50,054 nt of DNA, from contig JAPPBX010000013.1 in the NCBI GenBank assembly GCA_026702755.1, positions 1 through 50,054 of the forward strand, given 5' to 3'. The notes below the pieces were generated by a model. The model was not told where the DNA came from, searched no databases, and was given only the letters and a program-made list of their open reading frames with translations. The DNA is from Candidatus Poribacteria bacterium. GTDB lineage: Bacteria > Poribacteria > WGA-4E > WGA-3G. Shown here in pieces: positions 25,788 to 36,959 of this stretch; positions within the stretch are counted from its first letter, which is position 1; each line of letters opens with the position of its first letter. A program made the position numbers and the translations under genes.

Positions 25788-26729
25788 CTACAGTCCGAAA
25801 TACAGCTGCGGCGGTTCTGGCTGTGCGCGTGCCTTGGCTTTGCTAACCAGTTCGCCATCAACAAATGAGACCCCTTCGGGCACAGGAACAGGGCGCAGCT
25901 TCATGACCATGGACGGATGATTGATGGCATCCCATGCCTGTGAGACGCTACCTGTCAGGGCGCGCGCCAGTCGTTGCAAGGACTCCAACGCCTGTTTGCG
26001 GGTCCGACTCACCCAGGAAACCGAGCGACTAAACAGCGTCGCCAGCTCAGCGTCCGACACCTCCACCGGTATTCCATACGACCGCGTGAGGATGAAGCGT
26101 TCGGTTTCTGGCAGAAATCCCAAAAACCAATCCAAATCGTATTTGATCTCCATAAGTTTAATGTCGGTATCTTCTACCGGCAGAATGTCCGAAAGGGTCA
26201 TCCTTTTGTCATCCGCGTCAATTACTGGTGCATCCAGCGAGACGAGCTCTCTGGCATCAAGAAGAGCGTGGAGTTCGACGTGCCGCAAGGAAACACCTGA
26301 TACGGCGGCGATCTCCTCAAAAGATGGCGCATCATTCCCCGATGCCGCTAAGGTCTTTTTGGCTCTTCGAATCTTGCCTTGCCCCTCACGTACCCACTCG
26401 GGGAGCCGGATAATTCCATTAAGCAAGGGGCTGCGTCCAACAGCATCATGTATAGCCAGATATGCATACGTTGAGAGCCGACACCCCATTTCAATAGAGA
26501 ACTTGTCAATCGCTCGCATCAACCCCTCCACGGCATCACCCATCAGGTCTTCAGCGAGAATCCCCTGATCGGGGCGTGCATAACCCAAGGCGATCTTATG
26601 GCAGAAACGCATATTTAACAGAATCAGACGTTCGCGACTCATCTCATTCCCCGACTGCGCCTCACGAATGAGTTGAAACTCTTCGGAGCGACTGAGCAGA
26701 TCATGTTGAAGTAATTGACTATAGTTCAT
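25788..26729 (-). CDS. Sigma-70 family RNA polymerase sigma factor
   Basis: A 313-residue sigma factor with regions 2 to 4. Region 2 contains EDLMGDAVEGLMRAIDKF and GCRLSTYAYLAIHDAV, then IRLPEW. Region 3 has FEEIAAVSGVSLRHVE. Region 4 has FLPETERFILTRSYGI and a helix-turn-helix (VSDAELATLFSRSVSWVSR). Region 1.1 is absent, so it is probably an alternative factor. Start 26729 (MNYSQLL) is used because AAGGA lies 8 bases upstream. An in-frame ATG at 26825 would add a Cys/Trp-rich segment unlike sigma factors. No anti-sigma gene is adjacent. A tail of about 45 residues after region 4 is unusual. Confidence 0.85.
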   Translation of the reverse strand: MNYSQLLQHDLLSRSEEFQLIREAQSGNEMSRERLILLNMRFCHKIALGYARPDQGILAEDLMGDAVEGLMRAIDKFSIEMGCRLSTYAYLAIHDAVGRSPLLNGIIRLPEWVREGQGKIRRAKKTLAASGNDAPSFEEIAAVSGVSLRHVELHALLDARELVSLDAPVIDADDKRMTLSDILPVEDTDIKLMEIKYDLDWFLGFLPETERFILTRSYGIPVEVSDAELATLFSRSVSWVSRTRKQALESLQRLARALTGSVSQAWDAINHPSMVMKLRPVPVPEGVSFVDGELVSKAKARAQPEPPQLYFGL

Positions 26730-26828
26730 CAGATGCTTCCTTGCGAATCTCTGTGAGAACCAGATGATGCACCAGCACATCAACTGTTTCACCAGAAAGA
26801 ACGAGGTAAGATTGATTTTCTTCAACGA

Positions 26829-27632
26829 CTACAGATACGCGTCCAATTCTGCTTCCGTCGGGGTTGGCGTAGAGATACCCGCTTCAGGGATTTCCACCTT
26901 CGCTGTCCATGCGATTGCGTTGAGAATAAACTTACGGAGTGTGTCATCCGCCCAATTCCGATGGAGGTGTCCGCCAGTAAATCCAAAGCCACGTCCACCA
27001 TCTGGACGCTCCACACACCATCCTAAGTGCTGTGGCTCACCCTTTGCCACTGATTCTCGGACATGAGGGTTGCCGCTATGCGGGCCATCCGGTCTTTCGA
27101 GCGTTGATGCGGGGGCGATTGCACTCAACACAGGTGTCACACCTTCCATATTTTCACGAAACCGCATGTGATAATACCACTCGTCTTCCAACGAAAACGG
27201 TTCTACCCCGCGTGTTATCGGATGGTCAGGAAAGCCAGTAAACGTCGCTGTCCAGTAGGGATTGACTGAAAGGTGCGTCTCAAAGTAGCCACCGATCCAA
27301 TCCAAGAAGCGATTCCCCGGTTCACCCTTCGGCACTTCGACTGCATAGTGCAACATCGCAAGTCCCATGCCCTGATCCATTAACCCAGAGATCTGTTCAA
27401 GATGCGGAATGCTAAGATGCCCAGCACCACCATCTGAATAAACAATAATTGCATCCGTATCGGCGAAAGTTGCTGGATCTTCGGGCCACCCTTGAGAGAC
27501 GACGGCTTCCACGCCATCCACATTTTTGTTCAATTGATCCGCGAAAAAAGCACACCCAGCGGGATGTTCATGCGAACCACCACCATGACTTGCGCTTCCT
27601 GCCACCATAACAATTCGAGATTTTTTTGACAT
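26829..27632 (-). CDS. ThuA-like (class I glutamine amidotransferase-like) protein
   Basis: A 267-residue cytoplasmic protein with the ThuA fold. RIVMVAGSASHGGGSHEH opens it, then DAIIVYSDGGAGHLS, LAMLHYAVEVPKGEPGNRF and the HPITRGVEPFSLEDEWYYHM stretch typical of the family. GRGFGFTGGHLHRNW is the C-terminal landmark. ThuA-domain proteins often accompany sugar oxidoreductases; none is adjacent here. The exact reaction is unknown. Confidence 0.8.
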   Translation of the reverse strand: MSKKSRIVMVAGSASHGGGSHEHPAGCAFFADQLNKNVDGVEAVVSQGWPEDPATFADTDAIIVYSDGGAGHLSIPHLEQISGLMDQGMGLAMLHYAVEVPKGEPGNRFLDWIGGYFETHLSVNPYWTATFTGFPDHPITRGVEPFSLEDEWYYHMRFRENMEGVTPVLSAIAPASTLERPDGPHSGNPHVRESVAKGEPQHLGWCVERPDGGRGFGFTGGHLHRNWADDTLRKFILNAIAWTAKVEIPEAGISTPTPTEAELDAYL

Positions 27633-27749
27633 ACTTCTATTAAATCCTCCATTCGGAATATCTATCAGTTTACCATATCCTACGTCTTTCTGCCCCCTTC
27701 AAGGAGTCCCTACCAAACTGTCACCATTGTGTGTCCAACAGGTATCTCA

Positions 27750-28424
27750 CTACATATACTCCCTAAATTCTGGGAGCTCAGCGTCAAAATCGTCAGCGAT
27801 CTTGATAAGTCCTTTGAGGGTACCCGCTTGACGAGGGGGTTGCAAGGTTTTTAGACCCTTCCTATAAAACAGCTCGTGATATTTCACGTAGGTCTTATCC
27901 AACAATTTAAAGCAGGCATCGAGTTCCTTAGATAGCGGTATATTTTTCGACGCATGCTTTGCGCAATAGACCAGTCGTTCATCAGCAAACGCTTCGCATG
28001 CTTCTAACGCCGATGTAAGTTGTTCTATGTCTTCAGTTACCATCTCTGGACAAATATGCGTACTTATAACATCTGAACATGAAGCGGAATCGGACATATC
28101 CTTCGGATCTGAACGGTCAGAATTACAGGAGGTGTGGGGCAATTCTTGCGGATTTTCAACAATCTCATGGAGTAATCCCACAAAGGAGATATGCCCTTTA
28201 TGTGGCTTAAGTTGTCGACGCAGACTGGCGATCACATGATCAAGATACGAGCGTTCGAGATATCCATAGTGAAAATCCTGGGTGCGTCGATGTCCATCAA
28301 TTATAATTTGGATTTCCCAGAACACTCTGGCATCCCGAAGCAGTAACCGAATCTCTGGTTCAATAGTCGTCATCCATTCACGCCACTTCTGAAATTTTGA
28401 ATTTATCAACTTCTTCTCGCTCAT
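27750..28424 (-). CDS. Unknown helical protein, possibly AbiU2/HEPN-like
   Basis: A 224-residue, mostly helical protein. The layout, a helical block with VFWEIQIIIDGHRR, then a low-complexity middle, then DERLVYCAKHASKNIPLSKELDACFKLLD and KYHELF, recalls the AbiU2 group of abortive-infection proteins, but no catalytic RxxxxH motif is certain. Start 28424 is preferred over an upstream TTG, since AGAGGA lies 8 bases before it. A Cys/Ser-rich insert (near 105-125) is odd. Family call is weak. Confidence 0.4.
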   Translation of the reverse strand: MSEKKLINSKFQKWREWMTTIEPEIRLLLRDARVFWEIQIIIDGHRRTQDFHYGYLERSYLDHVIASLRRQLKPHKGHISFVGLLHEIVENPQELPHTSCNSDRSDPKDMSDSASCSDVISTHICPEMVTEDIEQLTSALEACEAFADERLVYCAKHASKNIPLSKELDACFKLLDKTYVKYHELFYRKGLKTLQPPRQAGTLKGLIKIADDFDAELPEFREYM

Positions 28425-28570
28425 AATCAAGTCCTCTAAAATAAAAGAGAAGCACAGTTGCAGTAGGATCCTGCAGATTCAAATGTGAAAACTGTGAAAA
28501 ACAGAAAAATGTCTTTATCGCAACGCTAAAGTATTATACACCTTCTCGTTGCGGATGTCAATTTTTCAAC

Positions 28571-28599
28571 TTGACAATCCTGCATAGCAGCCTTAAAAT
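28571..28599 (+). promoter_or_regulatory. Strong sigma-70-type promoter for the amidohydrolase gene
   Basis: Consensus TTGACA (28571-28576), 17 bases, TAAAAT (28594-28599). AAGGAG (28621-28626) then sits 7 bases before the ATG at 28634. Confidence 0.65.
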
Positions 28600-28633
28600 A
28601 CTCCCAAACGCAATACAATGAAGGAGTACCACA

Positions 28634-29491
28634 ATGGAGAAATTTCCAATCGTTGACACACACGTTCACCTCTGGCACCCCAAACAACTGAGATATCCGT
28701 GGCTTACGGAAGCACCAGCCCTAAACAGACCTTATCTCCTAAAAGATTACGCCGACGCGTACGGCGAACTGGAAATCGAATCCATGGTCTTCGTGCAGTG
28801 CGATACACATCCCGATGACGGCTTGAAAGAGACAGCGTGGGTTACCGATCTCGCGACGACAGTAGAACCTCGGATTCAAGGCATCGTTGCCTGGGCACCG
28901 CTTGAAGAAGGCAAACAGGTAGCCCCTTTCGTTGAAAAATTGGCACAGAACCCGCTCGTCAAAGGTATCCGTCGCCTCATCCAATCCGAAAGCGTGGATT
29001 TCTGCGTTCAACCGAACTTTGTAAGTGGTGTCAAAACGCTCTCTCGCTACGGATTGAGTTTCGACATCTGTATTTTCCACCCCCAACTCGCCAATGCAAT
29101 TCGCTTAGTCGAACAGTGTCCGCATGTCCAATTCATCTTGGATCATATCGGCAAACCCGACATCAAAAACCAACTTTTTGATCCGTGGAAGCAGGAAATC
29201 CAGACACTTGCAGCGTTACCGAACGTTCACTGCAAAATATCAGGTCTGGTAACAGAGGCGGACCTTGACACGTGGACACCCGACGACCTACAACCCTATA
29301 TTGAACACATCATCGCCTGTTTCGGTTTTGACCGCGTCATATACGGCAGTGACTGGCCCGTCTCCACGCAAGCGACTGATTATCCACGATGGGTGCAGAC
29401 ATTGAAAGAGGTTGTATCAGGATGTTCATCCGAGGAATTGCGCAACCTCTTCCGTGACAACGCCATCAAATTCTACAGACTCGATTCGTAG
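28634..29491 (+). CDS. Amidohydrolase-2 family hydrolase (fuconolactonase/LigI-like)
   Basis: A 285-residue TIM-barrel hydrolase. The metal site DTHVHLW has His10 and His12. LDHIGKPD carries His171, and VIYGSDWPV has Asp240, the general base. The N-terminus FPIVDTHVHLWHPKQLRYPW is typical of L-fuconolactonase and 2-pyrone-4,6-dicarboxylate lactonase relatives, so a sugar lactone is a likely substrate, but this is inference. It has its own promoter and a hairpin just after its stop. Confidence 0.82.
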   Translation: MEKFPIVDTHVHLWHPKQLRYPWLTEAPALNRPYLLKDYADAYGELEIESMVFVQCDTHPDDGLKETAWVTDLATTVEPRIQGIVAWAPLEEGKQVAPFVEKLAQNPLVKGIRRLIQSESVDFCVQPNFVSGVKTLSRYGLSFDICIFHPQLANAIRLVEQCPHVQFILDHIGKPDIKNQLFDPWKQEIQTLAALPNVHCKISGLVTEADLDTWTPDDLQPYIEHIIACFGFDRVIYGSDWPVSTQATDYPRWVQTLKEVVSGCSSEELRNLFRDNAIKFYRLDS

Positions 29492-29560
29492 AGGAAAAAG
29501 GAAAGGGGAAGCACAGAAAGATAGATCTTCCATACTTCCCCTTTTGTAGTAATTTTCCTC
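29491..29560. terminator. Bidirectional terminator hairpin
   Basis: Between two convergent genes. Inner stem AAAGGGGAAG (29502-29511) with CTTCCCCTTT (29535-29544), outer stem GAGGAAAA (29491-29498) with TTTTCCTC (29553-29560). T-rich bases follow the inner stem in both directions. Confidence 0.6.
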
Positions 29561-29561
29561 G

Positions 29562-31745
29562 TTAACTGCCAGATTTAACCTCCCGTCGGCGCGGATGTAG
29601 CACAAACTCCGTATACCCGTTCGGCAGCTCACACCCCTTGAACACGAGGTCCAAAGCCGCCTGAAATGCGACACTCTCGTCATAGTTTGGCGACATGTCC
29701 CGATAATTCGGGTCACCAGCGTTCTGTCCGTCAACAATCTTTGCCATCCGTTGGAACGTCTCGGTTACCTGCTCCTTCGTAACGATCCCGTGGTGCAGCC
29801 AATTCGCAATGTGTTGACTTGAAATCCGTAGGGTCGCCCGATCCTCCATCAAGCCGACATCGTTAATATCCGGGACCTTTGAGCAGCCGATACCTTGATC
29901 CACCCATCGGACAACATATCCTAAGATACCCTGTGCGTTGTTGTCCAATTCTTGCTGAATCTCATCGGGTTGCAACTGGCGTTCCCTTAATAGTGGTGGG
30001 GTCAACAGATCTGCCATACTCGCACGCTGTCTCGCGGACAATTCCTTTATCCAGTTTCCGACATCAACCCGGTGGTAGTGCATCGCATGAAGCGTTGCGG
30101 CTGTCGGCGACGGCACCCATGCGGTTGTCGCCCCTGCTAACGGATGATTCACCTTCGTTTCAACCATCTCCGCCATGTGGTCAGGTTTCGTCCACATCCC
30201 CTTCCCAATCTGTGCGGTACCAAGCAAGGCGGTTTCAATTCCGATATCGACGTTCCAATCCTCATAAGCAAGCATCCACGGCTCGTTGCGGATGTCCATT
30301 TTGGGGGTCATGGGTCCCGCTTCCATACTCGTATGAATTTCATCACCGGTCCTATCCAAAAATCCGGTGTTAATAAAGACGAGTCGCTCCTGTGCCACCC
30401 GGATCGCTTCTTTGAGGTTGACCGTCGTTCGGCGCTCTTCATCCATAATCCCAATTTTAATAGTATTCGTCGGAAGCCCAAGTGCAGACTCTATCCACTC
30501 AAACATCCGAATTGTCATATCCACTTCTTCGGGTCCATGGAACTTCGGCTTGACGATGTAGATACTACCCGTTTTGCTATTGGTATGGAGACCATTACCT
30601 TGGAGGTCATGCATTGCGGCGAAACTCGTTACCATGGCATCAAGGATGCCTTCGGGGATTTCGTCCCCTTCTGCTGTCGTGACAGCATCTGTGTACATGT
30701 GGAGACCAACGTTCCGAATCAAGAGAAGACTCCTACCCGGTAACGTCAGCGTGCTTCCATCGGGGGCGGTAAATGTCTTATCCGGCGCGAGGCGACGGGT
30801 CAGCATCTCGCCATTTTTCTCAAATGTCGTCTCCAGCGTCCCCTTCATGATACCGTTCCAATTACTATAGACGCGCACCTTATCTGCCGCATCTACTGCC
30901 GCGACGGAATCCTCACAATCCTGAATCGTCGTGATCGCAGACTCAAGGATAACATCGACAACCCCAGCAGGATGTGCTTTCCCCACCGGATGTTCTCGGT
31001 CTATCTGTATATCAATGTGCAGCCCGTGGTTTCTAAGCAGAATAGCACTGAGTTCGCCACCGTTTTGTGTAAAACCCACGAATTTGGTCGGATCCGCCAA
31101 ACCCACCTCACTGCCATCGCTGAGTGTCGCTCGCAACTGTTGCTCACCGTGAACGGCTTTGAGGGCAAATTCTGTAACGTCAGAGAAACTCCCAGTTTCA
31201 AGCCCTGTCATTTCATCTAAAAACTGCTCGGTGTACGCGATGACCTTCGCCCCTCGGACAGGGTTATAGGTCGTTCCTCGTGTAGCACCGTCCGACTCAT
31301 CAATAACATCGGTGCCGTAGAGCGCATCGTAGAGGCTTCCCCAGCGCGCGTTCGCCGCGTTTAGCGCATAGCGAGCGTTATCGGTCGGTACAACCAACTG
31401 TGGACCTGAGATGAGCGAAATCTCTATGTCAACGTCCTCGGTAATCACAGTAAAATCCCGTCCTTCAGGGAGCAGATAGCCTATCTCGGTAAGGAACGCT
31501 GCATACGCCTCGCCATCAATCGGTTCATCTTGGCGTGCCAGATGCCATGCGTCAATCTGTTGCTGAAGCACATCCCGTTTTTCCAATAACGCCTTGTTTT
31601 CAGGCGCGAATGCCGTAACGATGTCGCCAAACGCTTTCCAAAAGGCATCTGCTTCTATGCCTGTGCCGGGTGCGATCTCATCTCGCACCAATGCGTACAA
31701 ATCTCTATCTATTCTGAGGTTACCGATTTCAATTCGGTTTCCCAT
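29562..31745 (-). CDS. glcB: Malate synthase G
   Basis: Condenses glyoxylate with acetyl-CoA to malate. 727 residues matches the single-polypeptide G form. The segment [20 protein letters not shown], with the catalytic Asp in MEDRATLR, is nearly identical to the family. [16 protein letters not shown] and [10 protein letters not shown] are also typical, and HTSMEAGPM lies near the substrate site. GGAGA is 8 bases before the ATG. No isocitrate lyase is in the window, so a complete glyoxylate shunt cannot be claimed. Glycolate use is an alternative role. Confidence 0.93.
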   Translation of the reverse strand: MGNRIEIGNLRIDRDLYALVRDEIAPGTGIEADAFWKAFGDIVTAFAPENKALLEKRDVLQQQIDAWHLARQDEPIDGEAYAAFLTEIGYLLPEGRDFTVITEDVDIEISLISGPQLVVPTDNARYALNAANARWGSLYDALYGTDVIDESDGATRGTTYNPVRGAKVIAYTEQFLDEMTGLETGSFSDVTEFALKAVHGEQQLRATLSDGSEVGLADPTKFVGFTQNGGELSAILLRNHGLHIDIQIDREHPVGKAHPAGVVDVILESAITTIQDCEDSVAAVDAADKVRVYSNWNGIMKGTLETTFEKNGEMLTRRLAPDKTFTAPDGSTLTLPGRSLLLIRNVGLHMYTDAVTTAEGDEIPEGILDAMVTSFAAMHDLQGNGLHTNSKTGSIYIVKPKFHGPEEVDMTIRMFEWIESALGLPTNTIKIGIMDEERRTTVNLKEAIRVAQERLVFINTGFLDRTGDEIHTSMEAGPMTPKMDIRNEPWMLAYEDWNVDIGIETALLGTAQIGKGMWTKPDHMAEMVETKVNHPLAGATTAWVPSPTAATLHAMHYHRVDVGNWIKELSARQRASMADLLTPPLLRERQLQPDEIQQELDNNAQGILGYVVRWVDQGIGCSKVPDINDVGLMEDRATLRISSQHIANWLHHGIVTKEQVTETFQRMAKIVDGQNAGDPNYRDMSPNYDESVAFQAALDLVFKGCELPNGYTEFVLHPRRREVKSGS

Positions 31746-31898
31746 GCTATTCTCTCCATTCTAAGGTGCTTTCATAGGATGTTGGATCTCTGTCAACTGA
31801 TGCTTCGTTGCACCGACAAATAATTCCGCCTGAGTTGCCATTTATCATAGCAATGTATCCATAGTTTGTCAATTGTTTTTTTCATAAATTATGGCTTT

Positions 31899-32666
31899 TT
31901 AGTTTGGAGATTTTCGCCGATCCTTCCGCCGCGATTTAAACACATCGCTCGTCTGTTCAATATGTTTAACACGATCAAGGAAATACAAGCGCATGGGTGC
32001 CGCAGATTTATAATGCGGGTTATCGAGAAAAACATCTGGCTCACCTAACAATTCATTGATGAGACCTTTTGTCCAACCACGTTCAGAGATGAGCCGTGTC
32101 TGAGTGATTTTTTCTTTCTCGCGTATTGCCTTACGTGCTGCAGCTTTCTCCTGCTTTTCGGTTTGCCACAACGTTTTGTAATCGTCTGAACGTTCGACTT
32201 TGCGAACATCGGATTTTAGATAAATTGAATAGGTTAAGCGCCCTCCTAAAAAAGTTATAGAGAAAGACTCAGACGACAAGAATCTATTCACGCGTTCGGG
32301 AGTCCAATGTCCACGCTCCAACAATTCTTCGTGCGAAAAGTGAGTGTCGGGATGTTCTTCCATTTCTATATTCCAAATCTGGCAAAATCTTTTTCGCATT
32401 GAAACATCGTTAAAATTCTCAAGCATTAATTTTTTTTCTGCTTTCTCAATATCATTGTAGCGAAAGAGCCGAACCGTGTTTAAATCCTCTAATGTAATCA
32501 CAGTAACATCACCTACCTTTCTCCCTAATTTTCTTTCGACTTCAAAATCATGGAGTTGGGATTCAGAGAGAATCGTGCCACGTTTTCCGAGTTGAGATTT
32601 GGTAATGTATCCACCTTTTCTTATCGTAAAATTACGCGCGGGTTTCCGATGCTTTTGCTGTTTCAT
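31899..32666 (-). CDS. Unknown protein with three copies of a helical module
   Basis: A 255-residue basic protein. Two clear copies and one weaker copy of a roughly 50-residue module are visible. The clearest is RGWTKGLINELLGEPD ... AAPMRLYFLDRVKHIE near the C-terminus. The second reads RGHWTPERVNRFLSSES ... SIYLKSDVRKVE, and the first, degenerate, ends RLFRYNDIEKAE. WTxxxIN.LLGEPD looks like a helix-turn-helix pair. A highly charged linker (EKQEKAAARKAIREKEK) lies between copies 2 and 3. Nucleic-acid binding is plausible. Start 32666 has GGAGG upstream. No function known to me. Confidence 0.55.
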   Translation of the reverse strand: MKQQKHRKPARNFTIRKGGYITKSQLGKRGTILSESQLHDFEVERKLGRKVGDVTVITLEDLNTVRLFRYNDIEKAEKKLMLENFNDVSMRKRFCQIWNIEMEEHPDTHFSHEELLERGHWTPERVNRFLSSESFSITFLGGRLTYSIYLKSDVRKVERSDDYKTLWQTEKQEKAAARKAIREKEKITQTRLISERGWTKGLINELLGEPDVFLDNPHYKSAAPMRLYFLDRVKHIEQTSDVFKSRRKDRRKSPN

Positions 32667-34910
<2,244 letters not shown>

Positions 34911-34944
34911 CAGAACAAATTACGATCCGACCCCAGTTAAGGTA

Positions 34945-35247
34945 GGTGCGGTTTCCTAACCGCACCATAACTGTCAATTTTACAAAAAATAATCGTTGTA
35001 GTCCAGGACCGGTAGGCGCTGTTTCCAACTGCGCCGGGTTTTAGCCATGAACTTTGTACACGCCAGAAACCCTCTTCAGTCCCGTAGGGTTTATTTGCTT
35101 GGGTATTTCTGCAGCATCTGTGTAGAAAAACGGTCGCGCCCCCGATCAAGCCCCGTAGGGGCGGCATTTGAGGGGACATTACCCCAAAAGATGGTTTCCG
35201 TGAAAATCCCTAAATTGACACCTATGGTGCGGTTTCCCAACCACACC
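34945..35247. repeat. Inverted-repeat element family C, copy 1
   Basis: About 303 bp. It opens with the hairpin GGTGCGGTTTCCTAACCGCA and CCATAACTGTCAATTT, and closes with the inverse (AAATTGACACCTATGGTGCG...). Inside are two CCCGTAGGG-type boxes and one 19-base variable segment (35129-35147). It lies directly before the first oxidoreductase copy. Confidence 0.7.
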
Positions 35248-35309
35248 GGATAGTTATGTAGGTCAGATTGAATCGAAACTGATAAGCATCTGAAAGGCAA
35301 ACGTAATAT

Positions 35310-36389
35310 ATGAAGATTGGAATTATTGGCTGTGGCACAATCAGCAGTGCCTATTTTGAGGGGGCGCGAAAAACCGACATCTTAGAAATTAAAGCCTGCG
35401 CAGACCTCCGAATGGAAGCAGCGCAGGCACAAGCCGAAAGATACAACAGTCACGCATGTACCGTCGATGAACTGCTTGCGGATCCAGAAATAGAACTCGT
35501 TGTGAACCTCACCATTCCGAGAGCACACGTTGAAGTCGGTTTACAGGTCTTGGAAGCAGGCAAACACGTCTACAGTGAAAAACCGCTCGGCGTGGATACC
35601 GAAAGCGGAAAGCAATTGATTGACACCGCAACAGCAAAAGGGCTCCGCGTCGGATCGGCACCCGATACCTTTCTCGGCGCAGGAATCCAAACGTCGCGAC
35701 AAACATTGGATGCTGGGAAAATTGGTAAACCAATTGCTGGAACAGCGTTCATGTGTGGACATGGACACGAGAGTTGGCACCCGAACCCCGCCTTCTACTA
35801 TGACCTTGGCGGTGGCCCAATGCTGGATATGGGACCTTACTACGTGACGGCACTTGTCAATGTCCTCGGTCCCGTCAAGCGCGTCGCAGCGATTACAACG
35901 AAAGCCTTTGAAGAACGTATCGCAACGAGTCAAGCCGTGCGTGGCTTACGTATCCCGGTCAAAATCACGACCCACCTCACCGGCACCATTGAATTCCAGA
36001 ACGGCGCGATTATCACGATGATCATGAGTTTCGATATGTGGCGACATAGCCTCCCCTGTATCGAAATCTATGGCGAAACCGGTTCAATGACGGTGCCTGA
36101 TCCGAACGGATTCGGTGGACCCGTAAATGTCTGTCCAGCCGGAGGCGATTGGGAACAAGAGGAAATCCGTTTCCCCAACAACGCTCGGATGATTGGGGTC
36201 ATCGATATGGTATCCGCCATCCTTTCGGGACGAACGCATCGGGCAAACGGAGCGTTAGCATATCACGTGCTTGAGGTGATGTGTGCCTTCGACAAATCCT
36301 CCGAAACAGGTGAACACGTCGTTATTGAAAGCACAACGGAACGTCCCGAACCTGTCCCACTCGGTTTAAAAGAATGGGAAATAGACTAA
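35310..36389 (+). CDS. Gfo/Idh/MocA family oxidoreductase (copy 1)
   Basis: A 359-residue NAD(P)-dependent oxidoreductase. The nucleotide site is GIIGCGTIS (4-12). EKPLGVD (90-96) holds the family's conserved Lys91, and the C-terminal substrate domain includes GGPMLDMGPYYVTAL. Such enzymes oxidise or reduce sugars or cyclitols; the substrate is unknown. It is duplicated at 36960-38039. By eye about 40 residues differ with no gaps, near 88 percent identity. The ribosome site is weak (AAAGG 12 bases upstream). Confidence 0.85.
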   Translation: MKIGIIGCGTISSAYFEGARKTDILEIKACADLRMEAAQAQAERYNSHACTVDELLADPEIELVVNLTIPRAHVEVGLQVLEAGKHVYSEKPLGVDTESGKQLIDTATAKGLRVGSAPDTFLGAGIQTSRQTLDAGKIGKPIAGTAFMCGHGHESWHPNPAFYYDLGGGPMLDMGPYYVTALVNVLGPVKRVAAITTKAFEERIATSQAVRGLRIPVKITTHLTGTIEFQNGAIITMIMSFDMWRHSLPCIEIYGETGSMTVPDPNGFGGPVNVCPAGGDWEQEEIRFPNNARMIGVIDMVSAILSGRTHRANGALAYHVLEVMCAFDKSSETGEHVVIESTTERPEPVPLGLKEWEID

Positions 36390-36420
36390 ACTATATCAAT
36401 CCGACTCCACAACCCCGATA

Positions 36421-36716
36421 GGTGCGGTTAGAAATCGCACCATAACTGTCAATTTTAGAGCAAATAACCGTTGTAGTCCCAGGTCCGGTAGGGTTTTTGC
36501 TGGGGTATTTTTTCACTGTTTCTAACTGCGCCGGGTTTTAGCCATGAACTTTGTACACGCCAGAAACCCTCTTTAGTCCCGTAGGGACGGCATCTATGTA
36601 GAAATGGGAATCAAAGCAAGATAAAGCCCCGTAGGGGCGGCATTTGTAGGGACATTCCCGCAAAATACCGCCAAAAATCCCTAAATTGACAGTTATGGTG
36701 CGGTTTCCAACCGCAC
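36421..36716. repeat. Inverted-repeat element family C, copy 2
   Basis: 296 bp with perfect 20-bp internal inverted repeats, CGCACCATAACTGTCAATTT (36436-36455) and its complement at 36683-36702, each inside a hairpin end. Interior: two boxes (36577, 36627) around a 19-base variable segment (36605-36623). Much of the sequence matches copy 1. Confidence 0.75.
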
Positions 36717-36747
36717 AGGATAAATATGTGAGGATGAAGCATAACTT

Positions 36748-36858
36748 TTGTAGGAGGGCAATTTATTGCCCGTTAGCAGACATTTAGAACGTGCGATGAA
36801 TCACACTACTACAAACTTAAGGGCAGCAGTCGGGATTCGGAAGTCCTTCCTACAAGAC
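36748..36858. repeat. Short inverted-repeat element (TTGTAGGAGGG module)
   Basis: Begins TTTTGTAGGAGGGCAAT with a hairpin GGGCAAT, TT, ATTGCCC, and ends CCTTCCTACAAG, the inverse of its left end. The same left module occurs inside the element at 11883. It accounts for most of the extra spacing before the second oxidoreductase copy. Confidence 0.5.
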
Positions 36859-36959
36859 GAATTTATGTTAGACCGCACGAATCCTTAAGCACGCTCGAAT
36901 TGACCCAAAACCTGCCTGAAACGAAGTGGAAGGCAGTCCAGGAGCTCATAATTAAAAAA

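Noticed and set aside
26730-26825. Longer sigma factor start at 26825
   Set aside because: The added Cys/Trp-rich stretch is unlike sigma factors, and AAGGA supports 26729.
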